The notes beneath the pieces were generated by a model. The model worked only from the letters and a program-made list of their open reading frames with translations. It was not told where the DNA came from and did no database searches. Below, one piece after another: positions 44,262 to 53,912 of a DNA stretch of 64,000 nt. The stretch is taken from positions 100,151 to 164,150 of the forward strand of contig NZ_JAQBOC010000095.1 in NCBI RefSeq assembly GCF_028288225.1. Reading direction: 5' to 3'. Position numbers and translations under genes: made by a program. The stretch's first letter is position 1. Every line of letters starts with the position of its first letter. The DNA is from Mucilaginibacter sp. (GTDB lineage: Bacteria; Bacteroidota; Bacteroidia; Sphingobacteriales; Sphingobacteriaceae).

Positions 44262-44460
44262 AAATCAATTTTTAGCTTTAATTTACTGTTGATTTCAACA
44301 GCTATTTTAACTGCATCCTGATCAATGCAAATACTTTTATTTTTTCCAGGAGTTTCCCCAATTTCTGTGTGCCTAATGTAGAACCTACGAAAATTTCATA
44401 TTCTGTAACTGATGAAATCTGAAATTTATCTCGCTTTCTTATTAATGAATTAGCCTGGAA
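44262..44460 (-). pseudogene. Decayed VapC-like PIN-domain fragment
   Basis: On the minus strand one frame reads SLIRKRDKFQISSVTEYEIFVGS (part of it only), which resembles the PIN domain core around its conserved Glu (ISSVTEYEIF). It is followed after a frameshift in an A-run by a second frame reading ICIDQDAVKIAVEINSKLK, the usual continuation of VapC toxins. The N-terminal Asp motif and C-terminal end are missing. No antitoxin gene is beside it. Fragment identity is by motif and order, not a search. Confidence 0.5.
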
Positions 44461-44530
44461 TTATCTAAATCAGCGATCAAAAAATCTTTTTTAATCAACC
44501 CTTTTTATTGTCATTAATTTTATAATTTAC

Positions 44531-47500
44531 ATGATAATAAATAACCTATCCATGGATACTTTCTACAGCCTTTTCCGTAGCCGGAAAGGATTAATCGGCC
44601 TCGGTATTTTTCTTATACTGGCAATTCTGGTCGTTTTTATAGTTTTCCGCCAGCGCCAAAAAACTAGCGTCGATCCTGAATTCAGCAAATACATTGAATC
44701 ATACACCACAGGGATAATATCCAAAAGGAGCACCATTAAAATAAGGCTGGCCAGCGAGGTACAGGTAAGCCATGAGCAGAATGCGCAATTGAGTGATAAT
44801 ATCTTTAGCTTCTCTCCATCCATTAAGGGTAAAGCATACTGGATAGATGCCCGCACCATTGAGTTTAGACCAGAAGGAAAACTTGATCCCGATAAAAATT
44901 ACACGGGCGATTTTAAATTAAAAAAAATAATTGATGTACCTGGAAAATTTAAAGATTTTAAATTCAATTTCCAAACCATAAAACCCGACTACACAGTAAC
45001 CTTTATCGGTTTACAAACAGCTACAAATACTTCTCTCGACAAAATGAAGCTTGGTGGTATCGTCCAGACTGCTGATAATGAAGACCCTGCTGAAATAGAA
45101 AAGATAATCAGTACAAATTTTGTAAATCCTGTTAGCATAACCTGGCAGCATAATTCCATTACTAAAACCCATCATTTTATAGTAACCCAATTAAACCGCG
45201 GCAACGGAATAATAAACAAGCTCACCGTTAATTGGGATGGCAGTAGCTTAAATATCGATAAAAAAGGCAACCAGGGTTTTGACATTCCTGCTATTGGTGA
45301 TTTTAGGGTGCTTGATATCAAAGCGATGCAGGACAACGATCAATACGTGTTGGTTCAGTTCTCAGATAACATAATGATCGGACAGGAATTAAATGGATTG
45401 ATAGGCCTTGGCAATGTAGCCGATGCTGCATACACCATAGAAGGCAGTACTGTAAAAGTTTATGGGCCTGAGCGCCTGCAAGGAAATTACAGCGTATTTG
45501 TAAACGAGGGCGTTGAAAATATATCGCGCAAAAAGATCACAAAAGCATTTACTGCCAACGTGTTTTTTGAAAATCGCTTGCCTACAGTAACTATTCCGGG
45601 TAAAGGCGTTATTTTGCCTGATTCTGGTAAGCTGATGATGCCCTTTGAAGCCACAAATCTGAATGCGGTAGACGTAAGCATTATAAAGATCTACGAGAAC
45701 AATGTACCCCAATATTTCCAGAACAACGGCTTTAACGGCGGCGAAGAGTTGCGGCATGTTGGAAAGCCGGTAGTTCAAAAAATCATCAGGCTTGATGCGG
45801 ACAAAAGTCTTAATCTAAGCAAAAAGAACCGCTTTATGCTGGATATTGACCAGCTTTTACGTACCGAACCCGGCGCTATTTACCGGGTAATAATCGGGTT
45901 CAGAAAGGATTATTCCATATACAATTGTAAAGCCGGTTCTCCGGTGTTAAAAACAGAGGGTGATGATGAATATGGTTATGAAGGGAGCGGAAGTTTTGGT
46001 AGTAATTCAGGCACAATAAGCGATGAAGATGATAATTTTTGGTCGAAATATGATAATTATTATCCTGATGGCTATAACTGGAAGGACCGCGATGATCCCT
46101 GTACCAATTCATACTTCTCCAAAGAGCGCTGGGCTGTTAGGAATATCATCGCATCAAACATTGGCTTAATAGCCAAACGCGGCAGCGATAACGGCATGCT
46201 GGTGGCAGTAACCAATATACTAAGCGCCAAACCAATGAGCGGCGTTGAGTTGGAATTGCTGGATTACCAAAAACAGGTAATATTTAAAATCAAAACAGAT
46301 GGCGATGGCCTGGCCAAATTCGATATGAAGCGCAAGCCTTACTTGCTGGTTGCTAAAAACGGCAAAGAACGCGGCTATTTAAAGCTGGATGATGGCAGCT
46401 CGTTACCCCTTTCCCGCTTTAATGTTGGAGGCGAGCAGATCCAAAGCGGACTAAAGGGATTTATTTATGGCGAACGCGGGGTATGGCGCCCCGGCGACTC
46501 GATATTTATGTCGTTTATACTGGAAGATAAGCTAAAAACCTTACCGGCAGATCTTCCCGTTCAGTTTGAATTGTATGATGTTAACGGAAAATTGTACCGG
46601 CGGATCACCCAAACCAAATCATTGGATGGCTTTTATAGTTTTCATACAGCTACAGAAACCTCATCTCCGACAGGCAATTGGTCGGCTAAGGTAAAAGTTG
46701 GTGGTGCTGTATTTGAAAAGAGCGTTAAGATTGAAACCATAATGCCTAACCGCTTGAAGATCGGTTTATCATTTGGCGGTGCAAAAGAATTAACAAAGGG
46801 TGGTGATGTGATCGGTAACTTAACTGCACAATGGCTGTTTGGCGGCACGGCGCAAAGCTTAAAGGCTAAAGTTGATGCCTTTTTATCCCCCAAAACAACA
46901 TCTTTTAAAAATTACGAAGATTATGTTTTTGATGATCCTACCCTTGCCTTTACCACGCAAACCCAAACCATATTTGATAGCAGGCTTGATGAAAGTGGGA
47001 AAGCATCAGTAAACACCAACATTAACATTGAAAAACAAGCTCCCGGTCAGCTAACCGCAAACTTTTTAGTTAAGGTATTTGAACCGGGCGGAAATTTTAG
47101 CATTCAGTCATTAAGCATGCCATACAATGTTTACCCGGGTTATGTGGGGATCAAAACAGAAAAGGGCAGCGATCTTTCTGGCATGCTGGTGACTGACAAA
47201 GACCATGATATTGACATTGCCGATGTGGATGTAAATGGCAAGCCTTTTGAAGGCACACGTAATGTTGAGCTGGAGCTTTACAAGATTCAATGGCGCTGGT
47301 GGTGGGATGAAACGGGCAATGAAATGAGCAATTTCACCCAGGATAAATATAACAAGCTGATAAAAACAGCAACGGTAAAGGTGGTGAACGGGCACGGCAA
47401 ATGGAACCTGCATATTAACCAGGCTGATTGGGGACGGTACCTTATAAGGGTTAAAGACGAGGAAACCGGGCACTCAACCGGTAAAATATTGTATGTTGAT

Positions 47501-50155
47501 TGGTCAAATTGGTCGGAAAGGTTACAGCAAACCAACCCTACCGAAGCTGCTATGCTATCATTTACAGCTGATAAAACCAATTATAAAGTTGGTGAGAATG
47601 CTACGCTTACTATTCCTACAATGAGCGATGGCCGGGCATTGATCAGCTTTGAAACCGGCAGCAAGGTTTTAAAAACTGCATGGATAGACACCAAAAAAGG
47701 GCAAACCCGCTATACTTTTAAAATTGATGAAAATATGGCGCCCAATATTTTCGTGAACGTTACATTGTTGCAGCGCCATTCGCAAACAGTTAATGACTTG
47801 CCGATCAGGATGTATGGCACTATTCCGCTCTCCGTTGACAACCCCGAAACTATTTTAAAGCCGGTTATCAGCATGCCTGACAAGATCAGGCCGGAAACGA
47901 AGTCGTCAATTACCGTATCAGAAGCATCGGGCAAGGAAATGACCTACACGGTTGCTATAGTTGACGAAGGTTTGCTGGATATCACCAATTATAAAACCCC
48001 TGATCCGCATGAAACATTTTATGCGCGTGAAGCCCTGGGTGTAAAAACATGGGACTTGTTTGATTACATAATTGGCGCTTACGGAGGCGGATTGGAGCGG
48101 ATTTTAAGCATTGGCGGTGATGGAACAGCAGGCACCAACCGCAACGTTTCTGTAAACCGCTTTAAACCGGTTGTGAAGTTTTTAGGACCGTTCCATTTAG
48201 ATGCAGGCGATAAGCAAACACATACCTTTACCTTACCACAGTATATCGGCTCGGTAAAAGCAATGGTTATTGCCGGGCACAATGGTAGTTACGGCCGTGC
48301 AGAGAAAGTGGTAGCGGTTAAGAAGCCTTTAATGATCCTGGCTACACTGCCAAGGGTTTTAGGCCCGTCAGAAAAGATCCAGTTGCCGGTAACTGTTTTC
48401 GCTATGGAAAACAGAATCAAAACGGTAAGTATACAGGTACAGTCTAACGCATTCAGTAACCTGGGCGGCAATAATCAAAAGACGATCACCTTTGCAAAAA
48501 CAGGCGATCAACTGGTAACATTTGATCTTAGCGTTAAAGATTTTGTTGGCGTTGGTAAAGTAAGGATAATAGCAAAAAGTGGCGGTGAAACAGCTGCTTA
48601 TGATGTGGAACTGAATGTACGCAATCCAAATCCGCCTGTTACCAGGCTCCAGGAGAAAGAGCTTAAACCCGGTGAAGTCTGGAGCGCTGCATATTCAGCA
48701 ATTGGCATAAATGGCACCAATAAGGCTATGTTAGAAGTTGCTTCCATCCCACCCTTAAACCTTACCAAACGATTGAGTTATTTGATAGAATATCCTTATG
48801 GCTGTGTTGAGCAAACCACATCATCGGCGTTCCCCCAATTGTTCCTTAACCAGTTGCTTGACCTTACAGCAAGGCAAAAGGCAGAAACCGAACGTAATAT
48901 AAAAGCGACTATAAACCGGTTAAATGGTTTCCAGGTAAACGGTGGCGGCTTAAGCTATTGGCCGGGTGTTGGCGAGGCCGACGAATGGGGCACCAGTTAT
49001 GCCGGGCATTTTATGCTGGTGGCACAAGCAAAAGGCTATAGTCTTCCGCTTGGTTTTATAGATCAGTGGAAAAAATATCAAAAACAAAAGGCCCTAACCT
49101 GGGCGCCTGATCCAAGGAGCTTTTATGGCGCGGATCTCGTCCAGGCTTACCGTTTGTATTTGTTAGCCCTTGGACGGTCGCCAGAGCTCGGCGCGATGAA
49201 CCGGCTTAGAGAATTTAAATATTTGAGTATTGAAGCAAAATGGCGGTTGGCAGCAGCTTATAAACTAGCTGGTCAGCCAGAAATTGGCTTGCAAATGATT
49301 GCGGGCTTACCGTTAACTGTTAAGCCTTACAATTCCATGTATGGCACTTATGGTTCCGATCTGCGCGATGAGGCTATGATATTGGAGACACTCACCTTGC
49401 TTGGGCAGCAGCAAAAAGCTTCCGGTCTGTTGCAAACAGTGGCTACACAACTTTCAGAAGACCGCTGGTATAGCACGCAAACCACGGCTTATTCATTGAT
49501 TGCTATTGCTCAATATTGCGGCGAACACAAATCTTCAGCAAAGTTATCTTTTAGTTACCAGGCGGGCAATTCAAAATTAACCGTTAGCTCACAGTCATAT
49601 TTATGGCAGCTTCCTATTGATGCCAGGGGCGGTAATGTATCATTAAAAAACAGCGGCAACAATAAACTGTACATCAGGCTGATCCAGCAGGGGCAGCCAT
49701 CATCCGGAGAAGATGTACAAACGCGGATTAATGAAGATATTTTACAAATGCGTATTGCCTACACCACCCTTGGCGGCAAACAATTAGATCCTGCCAGTCT
49801 GAAACAGGGAACCGATTTTGTAGCACAGGTAACTATAAAGAATCCAGGTAAACGTGGTCGGTATGATAATTTGGCACTTACACAGATCTTCCCATCAGGA
49901 TGGGAGATCCTGAACACCCGGATGATGAACGGCGCAGAAGCATTTCCGTCCTCCCCGTCAGATTACCGGGATATAAGGGATGACCGTGTGAATACTTATT
50001 TCAGTTTGATGGAAGGCAAAGAAGTGACTTATTATGTGATGCTAAACGCAGCCTATGCCGGTAAATATTATTTACCCGCAACCTATTGCGAGGCGATGTA
50101 TAATAATTCGATTACTGCCTTGATAAAGGGGCAATGGGTGGTGGTGGTTAAGTAA
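44531..50155 (+). CDS. Alpha-2-macroglobulin family protein (bacterial, YfaS/YfhM type)
   Basis: A very large protein of 1874 residues with an N-terminal transmembrane anchor (GLIGLGIFLILAILVVFIVF, about 22-42) and a series of macroglobulin domains. RNIIASNIGLIAKRG and FIYGERGVWRPGDSIFMSF are typical MG domain motifs. The thioester motif is present: YGCVEQTTSS, with Cys1425 and Gln1428. It probably traps periplasmic proteases that enter through a damaged envelope, as does E. coli ECAM, together with PBP1C encoded nearby. The start could be ATG 44552, seven residues later. Confidence 0.93.
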   Translation: MIINNLSMDTFYSLFRSRKGLIGLGIFLILAILVVFIVFRQRQKTSVDPEFSKYIESYTTGIISKRSTIKIRLASEVQVSHEQNAQLSDNIFSFSPSIKGKAYWIDARTIEFRPEGKLDPDKNYTGDFKLKKIIDVPGKFKDFKFNFQTIKPDYTVTFIGLQTATNTSLDKMKLGGIVQTADNEDPAEIEKIISTNFVNPVSITWQHNSITKTHHFIVTQLNRGNGIINKLTVNWDGSSLNIDKKGNQGFDIPAIGDFRVLDIKAMQDNDQYVLVQFSDNIMIGQELNGLIGLGNVADAAYTIEGSTVKVYGPERLQGNYSVFVNEGVENISRKKITKAFTANVFFENRLPTVTIPGKGVILPDSGKLMMPFEATNLNAVDVSIIKIYENNVPQYFQNNGFNGGEELRHVGKPVVQKIIRLDADKSLNLSKKNRFMLDIDQLLRTEPGAIYRVIIGFRKDYSIYNCKAGSPVLKTEGDDEYGYEGSGSFGSNSGTISDEDDNFWSKYDNYYPDGYNWKDRDDPCTNSYFSKERWAVRNIIASNIGLIAKRGSDNGMLVAVTNILSAKPMSGVELELLDYQKQVIFKIKTDGDGLAKFDMKRKPYLLVAKNGKERGYLKLDDGSSLPLSRFNVGGEQIQSGLKGFIYGERGVWRPGDSIFMSFILEDKLKTLPADLPVQFELYDVNGKLYRRITQTKSLDGFYSFHTATETSSPTGNWSAKVKVGGAVFEKSVKIETIMPNRLKIGLSFGGAKELTKGGDVIGNLTAQWLFGGTAQSLKAKVDAFLSPKTTSFKNYEDYVFDDPTLAFTTQTQTIFDSRLDESGKASVNTNINIEKQAPGQLTANFLVKVFEPGGNFSIQSLSMPYNVYPGYVGIKTEKGSDLSGMLVTDKDHDIDIADVDVNGKPFEGTRNVELELYKIQWRWWWDETGNEMSNFTQDKYNKLIKTATVKVVNGHGKWNLHINQADWGRYLIRVKDEETGHSTGKILYVDWSNWSERLQQTNPTEAAMLSFTADKTNYKVGENATLTIPTMSDGRALISFETGSKVLKTAWIDTKKGQTRYTFKIDENMAPNIFVNVTLLQRHSQTVNDLPIRMYGTIPLSVDNPETILKPVISMPDKIRPETKSSITVSEASGKEMTYTVAIVDEGLLDITNYKTPDPHETFYAREALGVKTWDLFDYIIGAYGGGLERILSIGGDGTAGTNRNVSVNRFKPVVKFLGPFHLDAGDKQTHTFTLPQYIGSVKAMVIAGHNGSYGRAEKVVAVKKPLMILATLPRVLGPSEKIQLPVTVFAMENRIKTVSIQVQSNAFSNLGGNNQKTITFAKTGDQLVTFDLSVKDFVGVGKVRIIAKSGGETAAYDVELNVRNPNPPVTRLQEKELKPGEVWSAAYSAIGINGTNKAMLEVASIPPLNLTKRLSYLIEYPYGCVEQTTSSAFPQLFLNQLLDLTARQKAETERNIKATINRLNGFQVNGGGLSYWPGVGEADEWGTSYAGHFMLVAQAKGYSLPLGFIDQWKKYQKQKALTWAPDPRSFYGADLVQAYRLYLLALGRSPELGAMNRLREFKYLSIEAKWRLAAAYKLAGQPEIGLQMIAGLPLTVKPYNSMYGTYGSDLRDEAMILETLTLLGQQQKASGLLQTVATQLSEDRWYSTQTTAYSLIAIAQYCGEHKSSAKLSFSYQAGNSKLTVSSQSYLWQLPIDARGGNVSLKNSGNNKLYIRLIQQGQPSSGEDVQTRINEDILQMRIAYTTLGGKQLDPASLKQGTDFVAQVTIKNPGKRGRYDNLALTQIFPSGWEILNTRMMNGAEAFPSSPSDYRDIRDDRVNTYFSLMEGKEVTYYVMLNAAYAGKYYLPATYCEAMYNNSITALIKGQWVVVVK

Positions 50156-50198
50156 GTTGGATTGGGGTGATTAAGTTAGATTGAGTTGATTAGGTTAT
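50155..50198 (+). repeat. GTTGATT-type repeat, left flank of the four-helix-bundle gene
   Basis: A run of GTTGGATT/GTTAGATT/GTTGATTAGG words between the A2M stop and the four-helix-bundle gene. The right flank (50607-50654) is the same family in opposite orientation. Confidence 0.65.
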
Positions 50199-50224
50199 AA
50201 AATTTTAGGAAGGTTACTTAGAGA

Positions 50225-50599
50225 ATGGCTTCATTTACAGAGTTGGAAACATGGAAACAAGCAAGAAAGATAAGAAATATTGTATCTGCTTTGGTGAAAA
50301 AATTCCCATCGGAGGAAAAATTTAGGCTCACTGATCAAATAATAAGATGTTCAAGATCAATAGGAAATAATATTGCTGAGGGACATGGACGCTTTCATTA
50401 CCAGGACAATATCCGGTTTTGCATTATAGCAAGAGGTTCATTATCTGAAACACTTGATCATATGATAGTTGCATTGGATGAGGAATTAATAACAGAGGAA
50501 TTCCTAAAGTCATTTCAGGCAGAATATGACCAATGCTCCAAACTATTAAATGGGTATATTCAATTTATTAAAAGAAAAAAGAATAATGAGATGGATTAA
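50225..50599 (+). CDS. Four-helix-bundle protein (S23/IVP family)
   Basis: A 124-residue protein of the TIGR02436 family, named for proteins encoded by intervening sequences in 23S rRNA. Typical words are FTELETWKQARKIRN at the start, FRLTDQIIRCSRSIGNNIAEGHGR in the second helix, and ARGSLSETLDHMIVALDE. It folds as a four-helix bundle that forms a pentamer in the solved Bacteroides homologue, as recalled. Function is unknown; related Avd proteins bind nucleic acids in diversity-generating retroelements. It is bracketed by inverted copies of the GTTGATT repeat. Confidence 0.88.
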   Translation: MASFTELETWKQARKIRNIVSALVKKFPSEEKFRLTDQIIRCSRSIGNNIAEGHGRFHYQDNIRFCIIARGSLSETLDHMIVALDEELITEEFLKSFQAEYDQCSKLLNGYIQFIKRKKNNEMD

Positions 50600-50606
50600 C
50601 TTTCTA

Positions 50607-50654
50607 AACCTTAACTAAATCAACTTAATCTAACTCCATCCAACTTAATCAACT
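50607..50654 (-). repeat. GTTGATT-type repeat, right flank of the four-helix-bundle gene
   Basis: The words AACTTAATC/AACTCCATC/AACTTAATC, the reverse complement of the left flank family at 50155-50198. The pair brackets the gene at a distance of 27 bp on the left and 8 bp on the right. The repeat runs into the last codons of the glycosyltransferase on the minus strand. Confidence 0.65.
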
Positions 50655-51375
50655 ATATCTTAAACAACCCATACTTCAAAATACAGTATATCGCCCTTAC
50701 TCCATCCTTCCAGCCAATTTTTTTACCGTCCTCGTAAGTGCGGCCATAGTAAGAGATCCCAACTTCGTAGATCCTGATTTTAGCTACGCGGGCAATCTTT
50801 TGGGTAACCTCCGGCTCAAAACCAAAACGTTGCTCCGTTAGTTTGATGGATTGGATTATTTTGGTATCAAACAATTTATAACAGGTTTCCATGTCGGTAA
50901 GGTTAAGGTTACTGAACATGTTTGATGCAAATGTTAACAAGCGGTTACCAATGGTGTGCCAGAAAAATAAGATCCTGTGCGGATTGCTTCCCATGAACCT
51001 GGATCCGTAAACTACATCGGCAAATCCGGCACAAACTGGTTTTAACAGATCATTGTATTCTTCAGGGTCATATTCAAGGTCGGCATCCTGGATAATGAGG
51101 TATTCACCTGTTGCTTTTGAGATTCCTGTGTGCAAGGCAGAACCCTTACCTTTGTTATGTTCGTGCTTAAAATAACTTATAGATAATTCCGGATTATTTT
51201 GCTGATAGCTTTGGACCGCCTGTTCTGTATGATCAGAAGAGAAATCATTTATAATGATCACTTCTTTTCGAATATTATCAATCAGGTTAACAGCTTTAAT
51301 TTTATCTAAAATTAAATGGATCGTATTACCTTCGTTGTATGCAGGGATAATAATTGATAATTTCTCTATCTTCAT
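50653..51375 (-). CDS. Family 2 glycosyltransferase (polyprenol-phosphate sugar type)
   Basis: A 240-residue GT-A glycosyltransferase. LSIIIPAYNEGNTIHLILDKI is the opening, KGKGSALHTGISKATGEYLIIQDADLEYDPEEY has the metal-binding Asp-x-Asp, and YGSRFMGSNPHRILF follows. It resembles polyprenol phosphate mannose/glucose transferases without a C-terminal membrane domain. It is divergent from pbpC with only 8 bp between starts, so promoters lie inside the coding ends. Confidence 0.85.
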   Translation of the reverse strand: MKIEKLSIIIPAYNEGNTIHLILDKIKAVNLIDNIRKEVIIINDFSSDHTEQAVQSYQQNNPELSISYFKHEHNKGKGSALHTGISKATGEYLIIQDADLEYDPEEYNDLLKPVCAGFADVVYGSRFMGSNPHRILFFWHTIGNRLLTFASNMFSNLNLTDMETCYKLFDTKIIQSIKLTEQRFGFEPEVTQKIARVAKIRIYEVGISYYGRTYEDGKKIGWKDGVRAIYCILKYGLFKI

Positions 51376-51383
51376 TCCAATAA

Positions 51384-53777
51384 ATGCGACTGGGTTTAAA
51401 TCGAATTAAAACTTATCTTAAAAAACCAAAAGTAATAATAATACTTTCGTTTTTATTGGCCATGTTCCTGCTATTCTGGTTTTGCTTACCAAAGCCATTA
51501 TTCAATAGTCCAACCTCCTATGTTATTGACGATACTGACGGGCAACTGCTCGGTGCTGCCATTGCTACCGACGGGCAGTGGCGGTTCCCGCCCAATGCCG
51601 ATGTACCAGAGAAATTTAAAGAATGCATCATAGCTTTTGAAGATAAGCGCTTTATGCGCCATCCGGGTTTTGACATTTTAGCATTAGGCAGGGCGATCAA
51701 ACAAAATTTTCATTCAAAAAGGGTAAAAAGTGGTGGCAGTACCATAACCATGCAGGTAGTCCGGCTGGCAACTAAACATAAACGCAATATCTGGAATAAG
51801 CTGATCGAGATGTTTATGGCGATGAGACTGGAAGCAGGCTATAGCAAAAACGAGATCCTGTCTCTTTATACAAGCAATGCCCCGTTTGGCAGTAATGTTA
51901 TAGGGCTTGATGCTGCATCCTGGCGTTATTTTGGCCGCAGTCCGGATAAACTATCCTGGGGTGAAATGGCAGCGATGGCGGTACTGCCAAACTCGCCCTC
52001 GCTCGTACATCCTGGAAAAAACCGGGCTATCCTGTTAAAAAAGCGTAACCTGCTTTTGGATAAGCTTTATCACCAGGGAATAATTGATTCTACTACAGCA
52101 GCTCTTGCCAAATTTGAGCCCGTACCCGACAGGCCTATGCCTTTACCGCAACTTGCCCCTCACCTGCTGCAACGTTTTAAATCAGATTATCAGACTATCG
52201 GGCATGGTGAAACAAGATTGAGAACCAGTATTCGTTCAGCATTACAACAACAGGTAAATGAGATCTTAGAACGGCATCACCAAGTTTTAAAAGCTAATGA
52301 TATAAATAATATTGCTGCAGTTGTGCTGGATGTGGAAACAGGTGCAACATTGGCCTACGCCGGCAATATTGCCCACCCGGAAGATCCGGAAATGGAGAGT
52401 GATGTAGACGTAGTAAATGCTCCCCGAAGCCCGGGAAGTACATTAAAGCCCATGCTGTATGCCTCAATGCTGCATGATGGTTTGCTGCTGCCAAATAGCT
52501 TAATGCCTGATATCCCTACACAAATTGCTGGTTATCACCCGGAGAATTTTGATTTGGGGTATGATGGCGCTGTGCCTGCATCAAGGGCATTGTCACGTTC
52601 ATTAAATGTGCCGGCGGTAAAAATGCTGCAGCAATTTAAGTATGAACGCTTTTACGATGTGCTGCAAAAAATGGGGATCACCACATTAAAAAAGCCGGCA
52701 GATCATTATGGGCTGTCGCTTATTTTGGGTGGAGGCGAAAACACCTTGTGGGAACTAAGTGGCGTATATGCTGATATGGCGCGCATACTAAATCATTATA
52801 GCAAATATAATGGCAGGTATGATCCGACGGATTATCATAACCCGGTTTACAGCGTCTCATCAGAAAAAAAGAATCCTGACTTTGAAAAGTCAGGCTTGCT
52901 GGATGCGGGTTCAATTTATTATACTTTTCAGGCTATGGAAGAAGTTATGCGCCCAGGCGAAGAAATGTTGTGGCAGCAATTTAGCTCAAGCCAGCGGGTT
53001 GCCTGGAAAACAGGCACCAGCTTTGGTTTTAGGGATGGATGGGCAATTGGCATTACACCAAAATATGTAGTTGGCGTATGGGTTGGTAACACTGATGGCG
53101 AAGGAAGACCCAATTTAACAGGGATCAGCACTGCTGCCCCAGCCCTTTTTGAGATCTTCCGGCTACTGCCCGTTACCCGCGACTGGTTTGAGATGCCGGT
53201 TGGCGAGATGGTAAAAATAAAAGTATGTCATCAAAGCGGTTACCGCGCCGGGGAATATTGCAATGATACAGATGATATGTGGGTACCTAAAAGTGGGTTA
53301 AAAGCACTTGTTTGCCCTTATCATCAATTGGTACACTTAAGTGCTGATGAAAAATGGCAGGTAACCGGCAACTGTGCCCCGCCAAACCAAATCGTTAATA
53401 AAAACTGGCTTGTGCTGCCTCCGTCAATGGAATATTATTATAAGACCAAAAACTACCAATACAGAGTTTTACCACCTTTCAGACCGGATTGTGTACAGGC
53501 CGAAAATGCTGCACCAATGGAAGTTATCTACCCAAAAGACGGTGCAAAAATATATGTGCCATTGGAAGCGGATGGCAGTCGCGGCAGGGTGATCTTTAAT
53601 GCTGCCCACAGGCAGGCAGGTGTTAAGATCTTCTGGCACCTGGATGATAAATATGTAGGTGAAACTAAGGATTTTCACCAGATGGCTTTAAATCCTTCAC
53701 CAGGCAAACATCAGCTTACCCTTGTGGATGGAAATGGCAATACAGTTCACATAGGGTTTGAGGTACTTCAGAAATAG
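51384..53777 (+). CDS. pbpC: Penicillin-binding protein 1C
   Basis: A 797-residue bifunctional peptidoglycan synthase: transmembrane helix at about 16-36, glycosyltransferase with catalytic Glu86 in FEDKRFMRHPGFD and GGSTITMQVVRLA, a transpeptidase domain with S352-x-x-K in PGSTLKPML, SLN in SRSLNVPAVK, and KTG in KTGTSFGFRDGW, then the C-terminal BiPBP_C domain. In many bacteria it sits with alpha-2-macroglobulin, as here, to reseal the wall. The GT2 and four-helix-bundle genes lie between the two. Confidence 0.95.
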   Translation: MRLGLNRIKTYLKKPKVIIILSFLLAMFLLFWFCLPKPLFNSPTSYVIDDTDGQLLGAAIATDGQWRFPPNADVPEKFKECIIAFEDKRFMRHPGFDILALGRAIKQNFHSKRVKSGGSTITMQVVRLATKHKRNIWNKLIEMFMAMRLEAGYSKNEILSLYTSNAPFGSNVIGLDAASWRYFGRSPDKLSWGEMAAMAVLPNSPSLVHPGKNRAILLKKRNLLLDKLYHQGIIDSTTAALAKFEPVPDRPMPLPQLAPHLLQRFKSDYQTIGHGETRLRTSIRSALQQQVNEILERHHQVLKANDINNIAAVVLDVETGATLAYAGNIAHPEDPEMESDVDVVNAPRSPGSTLKPMLYASMLHDGLLLPNSLMPDIPTQIAGYHPENFDLGYDGAVPASRALSRSLNVPAVKMLQQFKYERFYDVLQKMGITTLKKPADHYGLSLILGGGENTLWELSGVYADMARILNHYSKYNGRYDPTDYHNPVYSVSSEKKNPDFEKSGLLDAGSIYYTFQAMEEVMRPGEEMLWQQFSSSQRVAWKTGTSFGFRDGWAIGITPKYVVGVWVGNTDGEGRPNLTGISTAAPALFEIFRLLPVTRDWFEMPVGEMVKIKVCHQSGYRAGEYCNDTDDMWVPKSGLKALVCPYHQLVHLSADEKWQVTGNCAPPNQIVNKNWLVLPPSMEYYYKTKNYQYRVLPPFRPDCVQAENAAPMEVIYPKDGAKIYVPLEADGSRGRVIFNAAHRQAGVKIFWHLDDKYVGETKDFHQMALNPSPGKHQLTLVDGNGNTVHIGFEVLQK

Positions 53778-53794
53778 TTGACAGTGAGCAGCAG

Positions 53795-53880
53795 GCCATT
53801 TGTAGGAGGTGTTATTCTGCGTAGTTCACTATATTTTGACAAAAAACTGCAAACCGCCAACTAAAAACTGCAAACTGATT
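53795..53880. repeat. AACTGCAAAC low-complexity repeat
   Basis: Repeated words AACTGCAAACCGCCAACTAAAAACTGCAAACTGA. Similar in style to the other repeat families of the window. Lies between pbpC and the exonuclease gene. Confidence 0.4.
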
Positions 53881-53912
53881 CCTTATATTGCTCAAAAAAT
53901 AAATACTGCCCA

